This document shows positions 8,909 to 19,984 of a stretch of 64,000 nt of DNA, piece after piece. A model generated the notes under the pieces. The model had not been told where the DNA came from. It ran no database searches and saw nothing but the letters and a program-made list of their open reading frames with translations. Each line of letters begins with the position of its first letter. Position 1 is the stretch's first letter. Source of the DNA: Platanthera guangdongensis (Eukaryota > Streptophyta > Magnoliopsida > Asparagales > Orchidaceae); contig CM077147.1 in assembly GCA_039583875.1 (NCBI GenBank), forward strand, positions 160,350,821 through 160,414,820, in the 5' to 3' direction. A program made the position numbers and the translations under genes.

Positions 8909-10852
8909 TGTTGATACATGGAAACAAAGAGAGGTGAGGGGTGTCGTAGGCACCAGCAGCTAACGAGTGTGTTCGGTCTCACAAACAGGATGATTGAAGA
9001 AGAAGAAGGTTGCAGGGATAACAAAGAGGTTGTTGAGGATGCAAGAAAAAAGCTTGAGTGCTCGAGAGTGGAGCAAGCGCTTGATCAAGGGTTGCGGGGA
9101 TAGAGGAGAGGAAATGAGGTTGTTGATCCAAGTGCGGAGATGGCCGGGAAGGTTGATCAGGAACTGTCGAGCAAACAATTACTTTGATGGTTGTGTTTGT
9201 AGGTTGATGTCGAGAGAAGTGAGTTGAGAAGAAGTGGGGGCTACTAGCAGTAGCAACAGTAGACTTCGCCCGCCTCGGCTTAAATGCCACTCTTGCGACG
9301 AGCTTTCCTTTGATTAATATTCAGTGTTACAGCTTGAGTTGCACCTTTGCATGGAAATCAAATAAAGGGTACATAGGGGGAAGCTGGAGGCTAAGGAAAG
9401 AAGTTGCCAGAGGAGGCCGCGCAGACTGAGAAGGGAGGTCGGCAGACCGCGCGGGTATCTGATCCCGCAGCTCGCTGGAGTAAGCCAAGCGGATTGCACG
9501 ATCAAGCAGAGAGGACAAGTGAGGTCGTACGGACTGGAAAGTGGAGTCTGCAAGGTTTGATGCTTTGGCCTTGTCGGATGTTGCCCTCGTGTTTGTATTC
9601 CCCTCAATGAGAGGTATGGGGGGCTATTTATAGGACCGAGGAGGTAATAACTTTTGGTAACGTCACCCCCGGTGAGTCGGTGATTTGTGCGAGTAGAACT
9701 TGGAGTCCGCGGAACCCTCACCATGTCGCGCGGTTAGGGACTTATTTTCTGGAGTTGATTCTGATGTTGGTGGACTGAGACGAGTCCACCTCTTCTATGA
9801 TGAGCGAGCCCGCGCCAAGGTATACAGGCTGAAGAGTAGTCCACCCCTAACTGGGAAGAGGCAGTTGGAAAGCTGATTGGCGGACTGCACAATGAGTCTA
9901 CCTCTGCTACAGGAAAGCGTGCTGGTGGAAGGCTGGAAGGCTTAGTGGCAGACTGGGAGAGTCTGCCCAGCCTGTGGCGGACGAGACGAGTCCGCCTCTG
10001 CTGGAGGCTTGTCGCTTGGTCAGAGGTTGGAGACCTGAATAGAGCAGGTCGCCTTCCTACTGAAGAAGTTCATCTATTGCAGGCGGACTGAAGGGTTGAG
10101 CGACATAACGAGTCCGTCTAGCCTGCGACAGACAGGACGGGTCCGCTGAATGTTGTGCGGTTTGGCAGAGAGCTGGAGTCCACGCTCCTTGTATAGACTG
10201 AGCTAGAGTCCACGAACTGTAGGAGGGCGAGCTGGAAGACTAGGCGACCTGGCGGATTGAAGAAACAGGTCGCCCCCATCGCTAAAGTCTGCCTCCTATT
10301 GGAATGGTCAGGCTTGCCGCCCCTGCTGGGTGGCTTGGAGGTTGTCGCCCTCTGGTGGCCGACCTTGAGAGTTGTCGCGCTGTTGGGCGACCTGGAGGCA
10401 GGTTGCCTGGCGTTGAGTGACCTGGAGGCAGGTCGCTTAGTGAGGAAGCGGGGTGCCTTGCTTGTTGTGCAACTTGCAGGAATGGGCTGTTGAAGACTGT
10501 GACTCCTGCCGAGCATGTAGCTAAATAACAGTCTCGGCGGATAGGAATCCGAGTCCTCCATAGTTGGGAAGTCCACCTGTCAGAATGGAGAATCATGGTG
10601 CGGTTAGCTGATCAAACCGCGCAGCTTGCAGGGGTGGACTGAGGAAGCAGTCCGCAGCCCCTGTAGAACAGGCGGCTGCTGCACAACCTGGGCGGTCAGA
10701 TCGGGGAGACCGCCCTAGCCGCGCGGCCTGAGCGGACAGAGAAGTCTGTCCGCCCATCCTTAGACTGGTCGCGACCTCCAGGGAGAACCTGGAGCAGGCC
10801 GCGACTAGCAAGCTGACTACCTTGGGAAGGATCACCGATTTTTGGGATAACA
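8909..10852 (-). repeat. 3' LTR of element F (left copy)
   Basis: On the minus strand it starts TGTTATCCC and ends ATCAACA. It aligns over its full length with 14690-16628. A purine-rich run ending TATGGGGATTA lies next to its 5' end as a likely polypurine tract. TATAAATAG is at 9632-9624 on the minus strand, so the hairpin-rich block 9769-10800 forms U3. Confidence 0.85.
9769..10800. repeat. Hairpin cluster in U3 of the left F LTR
   Basis: Inverted repeats with related but different stems follow one another: GGTGGACT/AGTCCACC (9769-9790), GGCAGACT/AGTCTGCC (9947-9967), GGCGGAC/GTCCGCC (9976-9996), GCGACCT/AGGTCGC (10426-10437 region), GCGGACT/AGTCCGC (near 10632-10655), GGCGGTC/GACCGCC (near 10690-10715) and GCGGACAGA/TCTGTCCGC (10732-10753). 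Loops are 4-10 bases. Several are perfect over seven to nine pairs. Confidence 0.8.
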
Positions 10853-10984
10853 TAATCCCCATACTTTTTTAAGTCCCAAAGGGAACTTAAAAAGTAGGAT
10901 ACCCACGAAAAGCGTGATCCACCCCTTAGAAAAGTAAGAGGTAAGGAGAGATAGAACCTGATGTCTCTTCTTAGAAGGGGTTTG

Positions 10985-11790
10985 TCAAGGCCTATCTTTC
11001 TCCTGCAAAGGCAAAGTTAATATAGGCAAAGAATGGGGGTACATCTTTTGTGTACATGTATTGCCTTTGCAAAATGAAGAAGACATGAATGCCTTCCACT
11101 GAGCTCTGCAAAACAAAGATGAGAAGAAAGACACAGAAGAGTAATAACTTGCAAGTACCTCATGGATGCTTGCAAACACCTGTTATCCTCTGCAAAAGGA
11201 AGAGTAAGTAGTAGGCGTGAAAGAAAAATAAGTTGTAAGTACATGAAGGGGACTTGCCAACGTCTGCTAGTTTCCGCAAAAGAGAAGTTATACGCATATT
11301 TGCTGGTATATATGAAAGTAAGCTAAAAGTACCTGAAAGGAATTTGCAAATACCTATTAATCTCTGCAAGGAAAGAGTTAGAAGCAAATATGAAAGAAAA
11401 GATAAGCTGCAAGTACCTGGAGGGAACTTGCAAGTACCTGTTAATCTCTACAAGGAAAGAGTTAGAAACAGATATAAAAATAAAGATAAGCTGCAAGTAC
11501 CTGGAGGGAACTTGCAAATATCTGCTAATCTCTGCAAAAAAGAGTTAGAAGCAAATATAAAAGAAAAGCTAAGTTGCAAGTACCTGGATGGAACTTGTAA
11601 ATACCTGCTAATCTCTACAAGAAAAGAGTTAGAAACAGATATGATATATGAAAGTAAGCTGCAAGTACCTGAAAGGAGCTTGCAAGTATCTGTTAATCTC
11701 TACAAGAAAGGAGTTAGAAGCAGATATGAAAGAAAAGCTAAGATGCAAGTACCTAGATGGAACTTGCAAATGCTGTCTGCTGATATGATA
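10985..11790. repeat. About nine tandem repeats of ~84 bp inside element F
   Basis: Units contain GCAAGTACCTGGAGGGA followed by ACTTGC, so GCAAGT and ACTTGC pair, then a run like CTGTTAATCTCTACAAG and AAGAGTTAGAA. Spacing between successive AAGTACCT sites is about 81-87 bases. The first units, left of 11320, are more degenerate. Because 84 is a multiple of three, the plus strand stays open for 180 codons from 11254, giving a repeated LQVPGGNLQVPVNLY-like peptide. I treat this as a by-product of the period, not a gene. Confidence 0.85.
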
Positions 11791-11796
11791 AGATAA

Positions 11797-12994
11797 ATAT
11801 GATCGGGTAGCAGAAGAAATGTCTGAAGAATTTTGCTGATAACCGTAAAAAGAGCAAACCGCAATAGTGGCGATATCTTGAATATGAAGTCCAAATTAAT
11901 AAGAAGAAGTCATCTTAATTAGACTCCAATATCGAGGCTTGTTAATCAAGGAGAACCAGAACCTTTGATCAATAATTGGTGCCATTAATATCTGATAAGA
12001 GTAATAGAGAGCTTGTAAATCATCATCTGATAGAGCTTCATGCAAACAGTGCATATAAGATGAATATAAAAAATGAATGTAACAAATCCTTTTGATAGGT
12101 CGGATTTAACCTGTTAGCCTGTGAAAGAGGCAGTTGATAAAAAAAGGTCTATACTCAGAGATGACCAAGAAAGGCTGGATGCTGCCACAAGTGTTCCCTG
12201 TGGGCCTTACGCATCGCTTGCCCGAGAAAGGTCATTACAAGTATAGTCCTACTCAAAGCGGGCAAGCCGCGCATCCTTTAGAATGACATAAAAGAGAAAA
12301 GCATAGGAAATCCTGAGAAGGATTGTTAGATACACTGCTCTCATGCCTCGGGTTACAACATTGCTGATCAGTCAAGCCAGGCGTGCCAAGTGGTCTATAA
12401 CATTACTTGTCTATGGAAAGATCATCGGAGTTGTGGGCCCCGTGAAAGCACGGATTGAGAGTACCGTAGAGTATTCGACCATCACAGTCGTGAGATGATA
12501 GAAGAGACATGGCTACACTTGATCTCCATTGCTTGTCAAGCAAAGATCATCGTAACTGTAATGTATCCTTTGCAAAGCACAGCAGAACTAACACATGGGA
12601 CCTTTCTTGATAACCGTTTTGTGTTAGATGCCGGCCAGGATCCGAAGTCCCGTAATCCACCACACGAGGGTTAGACGGCTCCCACTACACATATGCAAAC
12701 ACTCCCCGTGATATGTGGTCATTGTGGTCTTACACTGGAGTCCAACCTCGAGGGGGCCCTTAGCAAGACTCGACAATGTCTCGGTGGTTCAGTGATCTCT
12801 TTGGCAAAGAGAAAATAGAGGAGGAAGCACTCCAAAAAGAAAAAGGTGTCAGTATGGGATCTCTGACGTAAACTTTGTTGAAATGCAAGAAGGAACGCTA
12901 AGAAGTGTTTTAGAGAGATAATGTTTAAAGAGTAAAGTAGAAATAACCGGTCATGATTATGAGGAGCTTCTGGAACTGTGATGTCCTTTTCACT
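11797..12994 (-). other. Non-coding interior of element F
   Basis: About 1.2 kb between the tandem repeat and the gag end. I find no ORF with recognisable motifs on either strand, no polymerase remnants and no strong repeat. Confidence 0.6.
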
Positions 12995-14637
12995 TCAAAA
13001 TAGTCTCCCAAGCTTGCCCTCGTCAATGACATCAAATGTATTATTAGTAATGAGGTCAGGGTAGTTGATTTGGCTCACCCCCTTTGAACAACAAGGAGTG
13101 TCTGCCGCTTCTTTGCCTTTTGAAGTTGATGGATCAGGGTGATCATCTTTCAGGAACAAATCACGCATCTTCCCCTAGCTCAGCATCCTTTGTACTAGCT
13201 GACGAAGTGCTCAGCAGTTTTCAATTGAGGGCCCTTGCTCTTTATGAAATTCGCAGTACGGCTCCGAGACTTTAGATTTTTGATCAGTCGGCTAGTAAGG
13301 CCTTTTGAAATTATCCCCACCCTTCAGGACTTGGCTTACTTCTTGCATGGCCTCATCTAGTTCAGACTCTGGAAACTCATTAACTTGCTGTTGATGAATA
13401 GAAGTTGTTTGCGTTGCTGGGGCTGGTAGTAGTAACAATTGATCTTGAGCACGATCATGATTCGGGAAGGTATGTCGATGACGTTGAAATCTTCTTCCCA
13501 TCCTTAAGTGGGATGGAAAATCTTTTCGAGGAAGCCTAGGAGGCTACTTGTAAGAAGGAGAATCCTTCTCTGCTACAAGCCTGGAGATGAAGCTGGGGTT
13601 ACTCTTCTCACCTCAAATGTATGAGTTGGCTAAGCCAATCAACTCTTGATATGTTTTTGGTTCTCAGACATTAGCTTCAAACTTGAGCGGCCCTTCACGT
13701 AGACCGTGTATTAGAGCCACCCGATACATTTCTTGATCAACGATCTCGATGTCCAAAATCTCTATCGGGAATCGATCTATAAATTGAGACCAAGTCTCGT
13801 TCTCTCGTTGCGTGATCTCAAAGAGGGCTTCTAGACCGCCCTTTCTTTTTTGTTGAAGTAGAAAACCTGAGAAAGAACTCCCTTCGCAGATCATCAAAGG
13901 AAGTGAAGGAATGAGGGCGCATACCATAGAACCAATCCCTCACTTGTCCATCAAAGGTTGTTACAAGGAGCTTGCACTTGGTAGCATCTGAGTGAGTCTT
14001 GAGAGCTACGACTGATTCAAAAGCCTGAAGGTGCTTCATTGGATCAGTCTCTCCAATATAAGTTGGTAACCGCGGCTCTCTGAAATTGGTTGGTGTTGGT
14101 TCATAACGAACACTCTGAAAATGGTGACGTCTCTTCCTGCTCTCCTACAACATAAGGAAAGAAGGGAGCATAAGTTGTAGCTGCAAAAGGAGTAGTGGAT
14201 AGAAGGGAAAAGCTGCTGCGGGAGGAGCAAAAGCAGGAGCTGATGAGCAAGGATGACTTCCCTGAAAGTTCATAAATTGTGCTGGGCTTCCCCGGACAGC
14301 TTCCCAGAAGAAGTTTTGATGAGCTGCAAACTCATCATTTTGAGGTCGCAAAGGGGCTGCAGGCCCTTGAAGAAAGGTTGGTGTGTAAGGTGGAGGATAG
14401 GCCGGAGGATAATTCGGAGGATAAGCTTGCTGATTCTCCAATATTGGTGTTGGATTGACTGGAGGAACTGGTGTTACTGCAGATTGCATCTCTAATCGTT
14501 GTGCGATTGCAGCTAGAGTACGGTTGATTGCCTGGAACTGTTAGGTAGTTTCACGGCGTGATTGCTCCAAGGCTTCCCAAAGTGAGTCCTCACCAGGACT
14601 TAGAGCAAAGTTCTCGACTGATTGATGATCTGACATG
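12995..14637 (-). pseudogene. gag: Broken gag of element F (gypsy type)
   Basis: The minus-strand ATG at 14637 opens MSDHQSVENFALSPGED. A proline-tyrosine-rich segment follows (QQAYPPNYPPAYPPPYTP), then the capsid-like block KCKLLVTTFDGQVRDWFYGM, FDDLRREFFLRF and NETWSQFIDRF of the plant gypsy Gag family, and a CEFHKEQGPSIENC knuckle-like motif. The frame reaches a stop at 12995-12997 after IDEGKLGRLF. A premature stop occurs near residue 32, others follow VANSYI-like and knuckle regions, and there are frame shifts around 13820-13930 and 14040-14150. It is not functional as it stands. Confidence 0.8.
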
Positions 14638-14689
14638 GCTAACTATTGGCTTTCACTGTCTGTTCGAGATCTGAAGGTCGTGTGTTAAC

Positions 14690-16628
14690 TGTTAATGTAC
14701 GGAAATGGAGAGAGGAGAGGGGTGTCACGGGCACCAGCAGCTAACGAGTGTGTTCAGTCTCACAAGCGGGATGATTGAAGAAGAAGGTTGTGGGGATAAC
14801 ATAGAGGTTGTTGAGGATGCAAGGAAAAGCTTCTGAGTACTCGAGAGTGTAGCAAGCTCTTGATCAAGGGTTGCGGGGATAAAGGAGAGGAAATGAGGTT
14901 GTTGATCCGAGTGCAGAGATGGCCGGGAAGGTTGATCAGGAACTGTCGAGCAGACGGTTACTTTGATTGTTGTGTTTGAAGGTTGATGCTGAGAGAAGTG
15001 AGTTGAGAATAAGTGAGGGCTGCTAGCAGCGACAACAGCAGACTTCACCCGCCACGGCTTAAATGCCACTCTTGCGACGAGCTTTCCTTTGATTAATATT
15101 AAGTATTATAGCTTGAGTTGCACCTTTACATGAAAAGAAAATAAAGGGTACATAGGGGGAAGCTGACGGCTAAGGAAAGAAGTTGCCATAGGAGGCCACG
15201 CAGACTGAGAAGAGAGGTTGGCAGACCGAGCAGGTAACTGATTCCGCAGCTCGCTGGAGTAAGCCGAGCAGACTGCGCGATCAAGCAGAGAGGACAGGTG
15301 AGGTCGCACAGACTGGAAAGTGGAGTCCGCAAGGTCTGATGCTTTGACCTTGTCCGAGGTTGCCCTCGTGTCTGTATTCCCCTCAATGAGAGGTATGGGG
15401 GCTATTTATAGGCCCGAGGAGGTAACGGCTTTTGGTAACGTCACTCCCGGTGAGTTGGTGATTCGTGCGAGTAGAACTTAGAGTCCGTGGAGCCCTCTCC
15501 AGGTCGCGCGGTTAGGGACTTGTCTTTTGGAGTTGATTCTGATGTTGGTGGACTTGGACGAGTCAACCTCTTCTGTACTGAGCGAGCCCGCGCTCAGGTA
15601 TGCGGGCTGAAGAGTAGTCTACCCCTTACCGGGAAGAGGCGGTTGGAAAGCTGATGGGTGGACTGCGTAGTGAGACCGCCTCTGCTGCAGGGAAGCATGT
15701 TGGTGGAAGGCTGGAAGGCTCAGTGAGGGACTGGGAGAGTCCGCATAGCCCGCGGCGGACGAGACGAGTCCGCCTCTGCTAGAGGCTTGTCGCTTGGTTA
15801 GAGGTTGGCGACCTGAATAGAGCAGGTCACCTTCCCACTAAATAAGTTCGTCTGCTGCAGGCGGACTGAAGGGTTGACAGCATAACGAGTCCGCCTAGCA
15901 TGCGGCGGACGGGATGGGTCCACTCAATGTTGTGCGGTTTGGCAAAGAGTTAGAGTCCACGCTCCCTGGGCAGACTGAGCTAGAGTCCACGAACTGTAGG
16001 TGGGCGAGCTGGTCGACTGGGGGACCTGATAGACTGAAGAAGCAGGTCGCCCCCGTCGCTGAAGTCCGTCTCCTATTGGAATGGTCAGGCTTGCCGCCCC
16101 TGCTGGGCATCCTGGAGGTTATCGCCCTCTAGTGCGCGACCTTGAGAGTTGTCGCGCTGTTGGGAGACCTGGAGGCACGTCACCTGGCATTGAGCGACCT
16201 GGAGGCAGGTCGCCTAGTGAGGAAGCGGGGTGCCTTGCTTGCTGTGCAACTTGTAGGAGTGGGCTGTTGAAGACCGTGACTCCTGCCGAGCATGCGGCTA
16301 AATAGCGGTCTCGGCGGATAGGAATCTGAGTCCGCCATAGTTGGGAAGTCTACCTGTCGGAATGGAGAATCTTGGTGCAGTTAGCTGATCAAACCGTGCG
16401 GCCTGCAGGGGCGGACTGAGGAAGCAGTTCATAGCCCCTGTAGAATAGGCGGCTACTGCGCGACCTGGGCGGTCACACCGGGGAGACCGCCCTAGCCGCA
16501 CGGCCTGAGCAGACAGAGAAGTCTGTCCGCCCATCCTTAGACCGGTCGCGACCTCCAGGGAGAACCTGAGCAGTCCGCGACTAGCAAGCTGGCTAACTTG
16601 GGAAGGATCGCCGATTTCTGGGTTAACA
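14690..16628 (-). repeat. 5' LTR of element F (right copy)
   Basis: Full-length partner of 8909-10852, with TGTTAACCC and TTAACA ends on the minus strand and TATAAATAG at 15410-15402. Hairpins of the left copy recur at about 15545-16590, some with paired changes. I see no convincing primer-binding site just inside it (14689 leftward), which is unusual. Confidence 0.85.
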
Positions 16629-16633
16629 ATACG
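16629..16633. repeat. Right target-site duplication of element F (ATACG)
   Basis: Identical to 8904-8908. Element G leader resumes after it. Confidence 0.9.
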
Positions 16634-16879
16634 TACACACATGGTTTTGAGTCAAAAAGAATAAAAACAATTCATGCATTCATTGTATAGGCACGAGTCA
16701 ATAAGATGACAGTATATCATCTTAGGTTTAGGCATGACATCATAATTGAAAATCCCAAATCAAGTTAGCAACTTGAGCAAGTATTTAATTATGTATGGTC
16801 AGAACTAAGTTGTTGGGTTCTAGCGGTTGAGCTAGGTGTTGATTAGATGTTCGTTGTTCGTTTAGATGCTACATAAGTG

Positions 16880-18047
16880 TCCGATGACGAGGTCGACTCC
16901 CAGTCGGAGAGAGATTCGTCTGGAGCTCAGAGTAAGGCCGTAAAAGAAAGATTATGGCAGAACAATAAGGCTCTATCGAGGCAAATACTGGAGATGAAGT
17001 CGCAGATCCATGCGTTGTTGTCGGTTATTGCAAGTCAGCCGCCTAGAGTGTAGGACCCGGCCGTGGGTCAGACTGTTCCTCTTCCCCCTGCACCTTTGGT
17101 GCCCCAGTGTTGTTGCCTCCAGAAATGACATTTATTTCGCACTTCCAGAGATTGGGACCCCCTACCTATAATGGTAGAGCAGATTTTATGGCTTTGGATG
17201 ATTGGATTATACCCATCGAAGAGATGTTCGTGTACTCAAGAGTTTCAGCGGACCAGAGAGTAATGGTCGCTGCGTATTAACTCAAAGGACTTGAAAAGAG
17301 TTGGTGGCTGAGAGAGAAGGAAAACCTTAAAGATGGGTGTTCATGGGAATCCTTCAAAGAGCTGCTGCTGAGAAAGTTTCTGCCATTGATCGAGAGAGAC
17401 CGTTTGATGAATGATTTCCTACGCCTTAAGCAAAGTCAGCTTACTGTTACCGAGTACGAGGTGGAGTTCAGCAAGCTGAACCAATTTGCCCCCATGTTGT
17501 CTTCAGAGTCTAATCAAGTTAAATATTTTTTGGGTGGTCTTAGGAATGACATCCAGCAGCTACCTAGTGCGTATGGATCCAAGGGCTATGCTGAAGTTGT
17601 GGAGGCTACTTTGAAGGTTGAGGCGATTGACAATGCCAATAATTGAGGTCAACAGAGGAGAAAGGACAAGAGGAAATCTGATGAGAGTAAGAACTTTAAG
17701 GAGTTTGGTTCTGCTTCAAGTAAGAAAAGCAAAGAAATATGCAGTTTCTATGGCCGGTCAGGCCACCCGTTTGAAAGGTGTTATAAGACGATAGGAGCTT
17801 AGAAGCAGGAGCAAGTTCATGCGATTTAGATCGCACCTAAGCGAGGTTGGGTTTGTTCTGTGTGTAAGCGAAGGGGGCACGACGCTGCCCATTGTTGGGG
17901 TAAGGAGAAGGCCTGCTTCCAATATGGGCAGAATAGACATTTCAGGCAGAATTGCCCGCAGACTCAGCCCCCATTGCAACCGGTTCCACTTCAGGCCTTG
18001 CCGCCACCGCAGCCATTTGATAAGGGGAAGGGCAAGCTGAACGTGGT
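16880..18047 (+). pseudogene. gag: Broken gag of element G (chromovirus-like gypsy)
   Basis: The plus strand reads an acidic coiled-coil-like N-terminus (SDDEVDSQSERDSSGAQ, LSRQILEMKSQIHALLS), then HFQRLGPPTYNGRADFMALDD, LKGLEKSWWLREKE and the FLRLKQSQLTVTEYEVEFSKL block of plant gypsy Gag. Three zinc knuckles follow. The middle one, CSVCKRRGHDAAHC, is intact, but the first and third have lost the second cysteine to tyrosine (CSFYGRSGH, CFQYGQNRH). Stops occur near 17050, 17278, 17644 and 17800, and there is a frame change near 17110. Element B cuts the gene at 18048. The 250 bases before it (16634-16879) are leader. Confidence 0.8.
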
Positions 18048-18233
18048 TGTTGGGTCCATTGTTCCCAATATCCCTGATTTGTGAGAAGTCAAACAGGTCA
18101 ATGTCACATACATCAACTATATTTGATGTGAATTTGAGTTCTTGAGTGCAGGTTAGTCCATTTCATATTGATTGGACATGTGGACACAAGAATTGGTTGC
18201 TGGACACAACACAAAAATCGACTAAGTCCACAT

Positions 18234-18960
18234 GCATTGAGTGGAGCAAGCTCACTCAACGCCAGAGGTATGACTTCAATAGTGTCTAGTAGAAATTTGC
18301 CTAAGTACAAAAGCATTGACTGTAGTCTACTCACTCAACGCCATATAATATATAGTGTTGAGACTATCTCAGCCTAACTGAAAGTTCGCCAAAAAAGATG
18401 GCTAAGTACAAAAGCATTGAGCGTAGTCTACTCACTCAATGCCATACAACAAAAGGCTGTGAGTCAGGCTGAGTCAGTCTAAGCCTGGAGAAAGTGGCTG
18501 AAAATATGGCCAAGTCCACAAGTGTTAGTGTGGTCCACTCACTCAACGCCATACATCTCAAAGCGTTGAGTGTTGCTATGCTAGTCAACTCCACATAAAT
18601 GTTGAGCAAAAATTTGACTAAGTCCACAGGCGTTGAGTGTAGCTTACTCTCTCAACGCCAGATAACAGAAAAATTCTGTTAAGTAGTTTGGCGTTGAGTG
18701 GAGCTTACTCTCTCAACGTCAAGACACATAAATTTTTACTAAGGCAAAAAACGTTGAGTGGAGCTTACTCTCTCAATGCCATGACACAGAAAGTTTTGCT
18801 AAGGCAAAAAACATTGAGTGTAGCTTACTCTCTCAACGCCGGATAATAGAAAAATTCTGTTAAGTAGTTTGGCGTTGAGTGAAGCTTACTCTCTCAACGC
18901 CAAGGCACAAAAATTTTGCTAAGGCAAAAAAACGTTGAGTGAGGCAAGCTCTCTCAATGA
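18234..18960 (+). repeat. GGCGTTGAG...CTCAACGCC hairpin array in U3 of element B
   Basis: About nine to ten units pair GGCGTTGAGTG or GCATTGAGTG with CTCTCAACGCC or CACTCAACGC. In the first (18234-18262) the stem is about 13 pairs with loop AA. The inner stem varies: GAGC/GCTC in unit one, GTAG/CTAC at 18313-18341 and 18414-18442, GTGG/CCAC near 18520. The later units (18630-18930) are more uniform, with GGAGCTTACTC in the middle. Units are separated by AAATTCTGTTAAG- or TTTTGCTAAGGC-like spacers. Confidence 0.85.
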
Positions 18961-19019
18961 TCCCGACACTATCAATGCCTTGAAGCAGAATTTTGGCTAA
19001 GTCCAAATGCGTGGATAGC

Positions 19020-19206
19020 TTGGCTTTCGTCGAGCTCAGCTTCATCGAACTAAGCTCAACGTTCGTCAAACTGAGCCTGAAGTTCGTCGAACTGAGTTTT
19101 GCCTTTTGTCGATCTAAGTCTAAAGTTCGTCGAACTGATTTTATGTTCTCGTCGAATTGAGCTTGCCATTCGTCGAATGGAGCTCAGCGTTCGTCGAGCT
19201 CAACAC
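19020..19206 (+). repeat. TCGTCGAACTGAG array in U3 of element B
   Basis: Eight or so copies of GTTCGTCGAACTGAG and variants (TTCATCGAACTAAG, TTCGTCAAACTGAG, TTCGTCGAATGGAG) follow the hairpin array. The same core is found in elements A, C, J and G. Confidence 0.8.
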
Positions 19207-19984
19207 CTAGACAGACAGAATGTTGTCTAAGTGTTGTGGCATTGAATGATACCTACTCACTCAATGTCATTGGTTCTAATGATTGAATTTTGGTTAAGTC
19301 CACAGATGCTGAATCATGTTGATGTCAGCAGAGTCAAAAGTCAACCAAAATTCAAATGTTGCGGAAATACTGCCAGAGACGTTGGTGTGGCTAGCTGTTG
19401 ATATCTTCTACAATTATCAAGGAATATTTCATCATTAAGTGTTGGGGCCCACTCACAACAGAGAGTCGTTGAATCGGGAATTAATGGAAGCATGGGCTGA
19501 ATTGGCTAAATCTCGGCCATCAATCCTGGTGGTGGGACCCACTGTTCAATTGGCCTTCAGAGAATAAAAAGAAGCAAATCAGGCTGAGTAAAAAAAATGA
19601 ATTCCCTGTCTAGGTTTTCTGAAAACAAAAAGTGCGGCCGAACTTCATCTTCTTCCTCGCCATTTTTCGTCGAGCTTGGAGAAGTTGTTCAGTACAGAGA
19701 AACTTGCTGGGAAAGATATAGCTGAAGCAATCCCCATTTGCATTAGCAGGATCTGAAGCTAGCAGACCTACAAGTTCTGCAGGGAAAAAAGGAAGCTATT
19801 TGAAGAAAGATTCTACTGTCTACATATTGTCTTCAATAGCAATATCTTGGATCTGCTATCTGCTCAGTCCAAGAAGAAGGAGACATAGAGCTTGCTCTGG
19901 TGTCGAAACATCACATTGTTTATTTCTGTTTTCTGTAAAGATTTTTTGTGAATCTGGGGTTTGTAAGCTTGTACTATAAATGTT

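Larger units (their letters stand above)
8909..16628 (-). mobile_element. Element F: gag-only Ty3/gypsy-type element with complete LTRs
   Basis: Two direct repeats of about 1.94 kb (8909-10852 and 14690-16628) flank a 3.84 kb interior, and ATACG is duplicated outside. Orientation is minus: gag reads on that strand, and TATAAATAG boxes in the LTRs point that way. The interior encodes only a broken Gag. No protease, reverse transcriptase, RNase H or integrase motif is visible, and the remaining 2.1 kb holds a tandem repeat and non-coding sequence. This fits the known class of terminal-repeat elements with gag only (TR-GAG), which must borrow enzymes from an autonomous relative. Confidence 0.85.
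6764..18047 (+). mobile_element. Element G: old chromovirus-like Ty3/gypsy element, 5' part, split by F
   Basis: The plus strand shows the 3' part of an LTR (6764-8454), a tRNA-Met-like primer site, a leader interrupted by element F (8909-16628), and gag from about 16880 to 18047, where element B cuts in. The Gag carries a PPTYNG-type core and several zinc knuckles, as in Tekay/Del-like chromoviruses. Pol is not in the window. As the host of A, F and B it is the oldest layer here. Confidence 0.75.

Noticed and set aside
9314..9724. Open frames in the F LTR (also at 10118-10576 and 15126-15386)
   Set aside because: They sit in LTR sequence full of inverted repeats, differ between the two LTR copies and show no known domain.
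11254..11796. 180-codon repetitive ORF
   Set aside because: It is produced by an 84-bp tandem repeat on the strand opposite to gag. There is no start context or domain support, and repeat copies vary without codon-like preference that I can see.
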